DNA of 63,718 bases from an uncultured Eubacteriales bacterium (GTDB lineage: Bacteria > Bacillota > Clostridia > Oscillospirales > Acutalibacteraceae), in contig CAKUVH010000008.1 of NCBI GenBank assembly GCA_934695425.1, positions 1-63,718 of the forward strand. Reading direction: 5' to 3'. Under the pieces are notes generated by a model that had not been told where the DNA came from, did not search any database, and worked only from the letters and a program-made list of their open reading frames with translations. This document shows, piece by piece, positions 60,870 to 63,718 of the stretch; the first letter of the stretch is position 1, and each line of letters opens with the position of its first letter. A program made the translations under genes and the position numbers.

Positions 60870-61838
60870 TTAGTCTAAAATCTCCGGACAGAAAGCGACA
60901 ATGCTTTTTATACAGTCCAAAATTTGTTCTTTTGTAAGTGAATTGATTTTGTTTCTTAATTTAGTACATTCTTTTAAATTCTTAATTTCTTCTCTCTTCA
61001 TCATTTTTTCAAGCATCCTTTTAAGTTGAATTAAATCCAGCGCTGATAAATCTTTCTCTAAAGAAAGCATCGCTATACGGCGTCTTCTTGTTATTGCGTC
61101 GTCGGAATCAACTTTTTTGTTGATTTTTTCTCTTTTTAAGCGATCCATAAATTTTTCTATATCTTCTACCAGTGCCTCGTTGTCTTGATCTTTTTCTTTT
61201 TGAATTTCTCGGATATTATCCATTTCGTTGTTAATTTTTTCCTTGAATGAAGGATCGTTTTCAGTATCAATAAGTTTTAAGTCTTCCAGTCTTTCTTCAT
61301 CTTTCTCGTTCTGGTAAAGCAAACTGTCCTGTTTATCATGCATACCATCGTCATCTTCTATAAGTTTCTCAATTTGCTTACTATGTGGATTTACTTTAAA
61401 ACTTATTTTACTGGCTTTGAATCTTTTGTTTAAACGATTTTTCTCACCTCCGAAATAATTATCGGGGTCATTAAGTTTATCATCTTTAATATTTTTTTCC
61501 TCTCTTACTTCTTCAGGCATCAAAGAAAATGCAACTTCGTTATTTCTTTGATTTTTTTTGTATCCAACTTCCATAGTACCGAAAGAAGTTTTAAAAAAAC
61601 CGAAGTTATCCGGGATATCATGATTTTTAAAAGTGTCGTCCGGAATTATTTTGGATATTTCAATATTATCTCTTAAAAATTCATATTTTTTATCATTAAT
61701 CCAATCTTCTTCATCCAGGGCGCCTTTTTTCCACCAATTTGTATCCTTTTCAGAAAGTTTTTGGCTAAGGTAATAGTCAAGGGTATTTTCAGATTTCAAC
61801 TTTTTTCGATAATTTTGTTTTTCCTTCCCCTTAAACAT
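60870..61838 (-). CDS. Charged protein of unknown function, first gene of the injection-system operon
   Basis: 322 residues from ATG 61838, which has AAAGGAG-like AAGGAG at 8 bases; a longer frame to 61907 is less likely. Very rich in Lys, Asp, Glu and Asn, with several helical stretches; no membrane, signal or catalytic motif seen. The C-terminus is a compact helical region (LSLEKDLSALDLIQLKRMLEKM... C-rich tail CIKSIVAFCPEIL). It heads the operon before the sheath, so it is a candidate regulator, sheath partner or cargo. Not recognised. Confidence 0.6.
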   Translation of the reverse strand: MFKGKEKQNYRKKLKSENTLDYYLSQKLSEKDTNWWKKGALDEEDWINDKKYEFLRDNIEISKIIPDDTFKNHDIPDNFGFFKTSFGTMEVGYKKNQRNNEVAFSLMPEEVREEKNIKDDKLNDPDNYFGGEKNRLNKRFKASKISFKVNPHSKQIEKLIEDDDGMHDKQDSLLYQNEKDEERLEDLKLIDTENDPSFKEKINNEMDNIREIQKEKDQDNEALVEDIEKFMDRLKREKINKKVDSDDAITRRRRIAMLSLEKDLSALDLIQLKRMLEKMMKREEIKNLKECTKLRNKINSLTKEQILDCIKSIVAFCPEILD

Positions 61839-62029
61839 CCTTATCTCTCCTTCAACAACTTCCCTTTTTACCAGAGGATCGTCCACACCATCTCCTTTTT
61901 TGTTCATTCCTCTGCCATTTTTTCCACATCTTGAAACCTTTTTATAAACTTGATTTGAGTTTTAAATCAAAAGTGCTATAAAAAAAGTTTTCGAATGTGT
62001 TTTTTTATATTATTTAAATATACACCAGT

Positions 62030-62038
62030 ATTATATCA
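62030..62038 (-). promoter_or_regulatory. Extended -10 promoter of the injection-system operon
   Basis: Minus strand TGATATAAT, an exact TGnTATAAT extended -10, ~190 bases upstream of the first gene. The -35 (TGGTTT) is poor, as often with extended -10 promoters. The region 61908-62144 holds no other gene. Confidence 0.5.
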
Positions 62039-62144
62039 CGACATTCAAACTTAAACCATTAATTTTTCACTAAATAATAATTTATATTGAGTTATTTTTA
62101 TCAATAATTAGAATAAACTCAGTAAAAACACGCTGATATGTAGA

Positions 62145-62498
62145 CTAATACACATCGTTTAAACCAAAACTTATGGTCAATGCTTCGTTAATTTTGTCCA
62201 TGGCGGATTTATTCGCGCAGCCTCTTTTTTCTTTTAGTCGCTTCTTGTCGATTGTTCTGACTTGCTCCAAAAGAACCACGGAATCTTTGGCGAGCCCACA
62301 TCCGCCGGAAGCTAGATTTATATGAGTGGGTAATTTTGTTTTCATTTCTTGGCTGGTTATCGCTGCGGCAATGACGGTTGGGCTATACTTATTTCCTACA
62401 TTATTTTGGACTATAAGCACCGGGCGAACACCGCCTTGCTCAGAGCCGACGACAGGGCTCAAATCTGCGTAAAAAATATCTCCTCTTTTAATTTCCAT
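62145..62498 (-). CDS. mazF: MazF/EndoA-type mRNA interferase
   Basis: 117 residues, normal size. The family start MEIKRGDIFYADLSPVVGSEQGGVRPVLIVQN (shortened: IKRGDIFYADLSPVVGSEQ) and the GLAKDSVVLLEQVRTIDKKRL core are textbook; the catalytic Arg/Ser/Thr positions look kept. It cuts mRNA at short sequences. The small antitoxin normally upstream is not seen in the 278 bases that follow, so the regulator may be elsewhere. Confidence 0.92.
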   Translation of the reverse strand: MEIKRGDIFYADLSPVVGSEQGGVRPVLIVQNNVGNKYSPTVIAAAITSQEMKTKLPTHINLASGGCGLAKDSVVLLEQVRTIDKKRLKEKRGCANKSAMDKINEALTISFGLNDVY

Positions 62499-62513
62499 GA
62501 AACTTCACTCCCT

Positions 62514-62556
62514 AAAAATCTTTGTAAAAATATTTTTGGCACATACAAAGATTTTT
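62514..62556. repeat. Perfect 13-bp inverted repeat before mazF
   Basis: Arms AAAAATCTTTGTA and TACAAAGATTTTT with a 17-base spacer, ending just before the mazF ribosome-binding site. May be a terminator of an upstream leader, or an operator for the missing antitoxin. Confidence 0.5.
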
Positions 62557-62668
62557 AATCACAGATGGATTTAACATCGGGCAACTTTTTAAGATTCAAT
62601 ATTATTTATAGTTTTTTTCTACTATTACAATAATTAGTGTGATAATGTGAAAAATTTTGTCCTTAGCA

Positions 62669-62697
62669 TTGAAATTAAAATTAAATTATAATACTAT
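62669..62697 (+). promoter_or_regulatory. Promoter of the secreted-protein gene
   Basis: TTGAAA (62669-62674), 17 bases, TACTAT (62692-62697), 80 bases before the ATG at 62777. Confidence 0.55.
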
Positions 62698-62776
62698 AAA
62701 ATAAGATTAAAAAACCATTTACAACCTATGGGTAAGTTTGCAAAAAATTTAAATAAAAAAAGAAAGGACTCGACAG

Positions 62777-63613
62777 ATGAAATTATTAAAAAAATTAGTT
62801 TTAGGCTCGATGGTTATCGGATTAAGTGCAACAAGTCTAGGCGCTATGGAAACTTCATTTCCTAAATCAATTCCTGTGAGAGGAAGAGCTTCATCTCAAA
62901 GTTTTACCCTTAACATGGCTACAGCCAGAAGGCTTTTAGAAGTGGGCCAAGTTATCGGCGCAAATAAATTTGAAAAATGCCTTGTGAACTCTATCGTAAA
63001 TTTAAATCAGGCTCGTCTGCAAAAAGCAATGAAAGAAGGAGCAGAGAAAACTTCAAAGACTAAACATGACTCGATAAAATTGAAACCTCTTCCGGAAGGC
63101 ACTTCAAACCCTGCTTTTAAACATTACTACAATAAAGCGAAAGAAGTTTTGCAAGCTCACGAAGACAGAAAAGGAAGAATATTTTGGAGAAAACTTTTAA
63201 GATTGAACAAAGTATTTGATCAAGAAACCTTACAAGAAAATTCTTTGGCGGATTTAATAGATGTTGAGCGTTTATATCCTTCGAGAGAAATATTTGTACG
63301 CACAAAAAGATATTGCCCGTATAATTATTGTTATGTGCCGAAAATATACGACCTTCCTCTTGAAGACAGTACAACCATCGAAGGTACTTCAAACCTGAAG
63401 AAACTTATAATTTCTCTTGCTGAAGATTACGGAGTGCTTACAATCGGCATAAGAGGCGGTATTATACATCTTGTAGGCATTAATCCTAAATCAGAGCTAT
63501 GTGAGATTGAAACTGACACCACCAAAGAAATTTGGAGCCTCAACACATTAGAGAGAATGTGCCGTGAGTTGGGGTCATTACGTGTATATTATTTAGAAAA
63601 GTTGGAAAAATAA
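62777..63613 (+). CDS. Secreted protein of unknown function
   Basis: 278 residues. A clear signal peptide (MKLLKKLVLGSMVIGLSATS; cleavage probably after LGA near residue 23) is followed by a basic, helical region. The C-terminal third has LAEDYGVLTIGIRGGIIHLVG-type beta strands with a His and Cys residues earlier (CPYNYCYV), perhaps a papain-like fold, but I cannot show a catalytic triad. Strong AAAGGA site, its own promoter and terminator, so it is a single-gene unit. Confidence 0.75.
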   Translation: MKLLKKLVLGSMVIGLSATSLGAMETSFPKSIPVRGRASSQSFTLNMATARRLLEVGQVIGANKFEKCLVNSIVNLNQARLQKAMKEGAEKTSKTKHDSIKLKPLPEGTSNPAFKHYYNKAKEVLQAHEDRKGRIFWRKLLRLNKVFDQETLQENSLADLIDVERLYPSREIFVRTKRYCPYNYCYVPKIYDLPLEDSTTIEGTSNLKKLIISLAEDYGVLTIGIRGGIIHLVGINPKSELCEIETDTTKEIWSLNTLERMCRELGSLRVYYLEKLEK

Positions 63614-63618
63614 TTTTT

Positions 63619-63646
63619 AGTCACGCTAATGTGCGTGACTTTTTTT
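63619..63646 (+). terminator. Terminator after the secreted-protein gene
   Basis: AGTCACGC, a short loop, GCGTGACT and seven T residues. Confidence 0.88.
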
Positions 63647-63650
63647 ATTA

Positions 63651-63718
63651 TGTTTTAACTCAAAGAACTACGCTTTGAGTAGTTCAAAAACCGCGCGCTA
63701 AGCGCGTGAGATTAAAAC
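63651..63718. repeat. Palindromic stretch at the right edge
   Basis: Outer arms GTTTTAA and TTAAAAC enclose two inner hairpins: ACTCAAAG/CTTTGAGT and a GCGCGC/GCGCG pair. No gene. May be a repeat of the REP or miniature-element type, cut by the window end. Confidence 0.35.

Noticed and set aside
42280..61838. Type VI secretion system
   Set aside because: No TssJLM membrane complex, TssB/C pair or ClpV; the tube and sheath resemble eCIS, and the host is a Firmicute.
42280..61838. R-type pyocin/diffocin-like tail particle
   Set aside because: No holin, lysin or LexA-type regulator in the cluster, and the chaperone plus short protein pair and NNYFFGKL protein point to eCIS; a tree of sheath proteins would settle it.
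62499..62776. MazE-type antitoxin
   Set aside because: No minus-strand frame with a start and 70-90 codons; the stretch holds the inverted repeat and promoter of the next gene.
1..63718. CRISPR array
   Set aside because: No regularly spaced repeats of 24-40 bases were seen on either strand, and no cas-like gene.
1..63718. tRNA genes
   Set aside because: No cloverleaf pattern with a T-loop GGTTCGAAT-type core and CCA end was recognised. A tRNA scan would be decisive.

Overview
The window comes from the chromosome of a low-GC, endospore-forming member of the Clostridia (Firmicutes). Core genes and local gene order follow the Bacillus/Clostridium pattern: yaaL-bofA, a decarboxylase-darA-holB-ricT cluster, and rimP-nusA-rnpM-L7Ae-infB-rbfA-nrnA-truB-ribF. 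Four sporulation genes are present (spoVAC, bofA, yunB, spoIIR). No genus can be assigned from the sequence alone.

Layout. 1-240: leader and strong promoter of an rRNA operon running left out of the window. 459-14223 (mostly minus strand): alaS, a cysteine-rich clostridial protein, pcrA, ricT-holB-darA-decarboxylase, a lone spoVAC (plus), rlmB, and an iron operon (FeoA-FeoB fusion, small Cys-rich membrane protein, DtxR-type repressor) with a probable operator on its promoter. 14433-14969: yaaL and bofA. 14998-22874: a Vat-type acetyltransferase and a type I restriction-modification system (hsdM-hsdS-hsdR) that looks inserted, with a 12-bp direct repeat at each end. 22994-26257: lysS, greA, yunB and a small membrane protein. 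26445-32770 (plus): a compact phage head module (small and large terminase, portal, protease with an internal in-frame scaffold start, capsid, three connector/tail-chaperone-like proteins) with no integrase, lysis, replication or tail genes. 32893-40279 (plus): the rimP-to-ribF translation operon, ending in a RibF that has only the FAD-synthetase half. 40322-42192 (minus): ogg, rpmB, spoIIR.

42280-61838 (minus, about 20 kb) is the main accessory feature: a contractile injection system of the extracellular (eCIS/PVC-like) type. In transcription order it holds an unknown charged protein, sheath, tube, a T4-type hub chaperone, a short eCIS-type protein apparently made by -1 frameshifting, a second tube protein fused to a long charged helix, a coiled-coil protein, a 716-residue repeat-bearing protein, a gp27-like hub, a gp5-like spike, gp25, two baseplate-J wedge proteins, a tail protein I, and a fibre-like protein with an Ig domain. 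I see no AAA+ ATPase, LysM protein, PAAR tip, conventional giant tape measure or recognised toxin in it. An extended -10 promoter lies upstream, and a hairpin that could also mask the spoIIR ribosome-binding site lies downstream.

The right edge carries a mazF-type RNase without a visible antitoxin, a secreted protein of unknown function and a palindromic stretch. The observations most worth following are: the divergent eCIS; its frameshift site; the hairpin that splits the sheath ribosome-binding site; the head module kept without tails 10 kb from tails without heads; and the hairpin between the eCIS operon and spoIIR.
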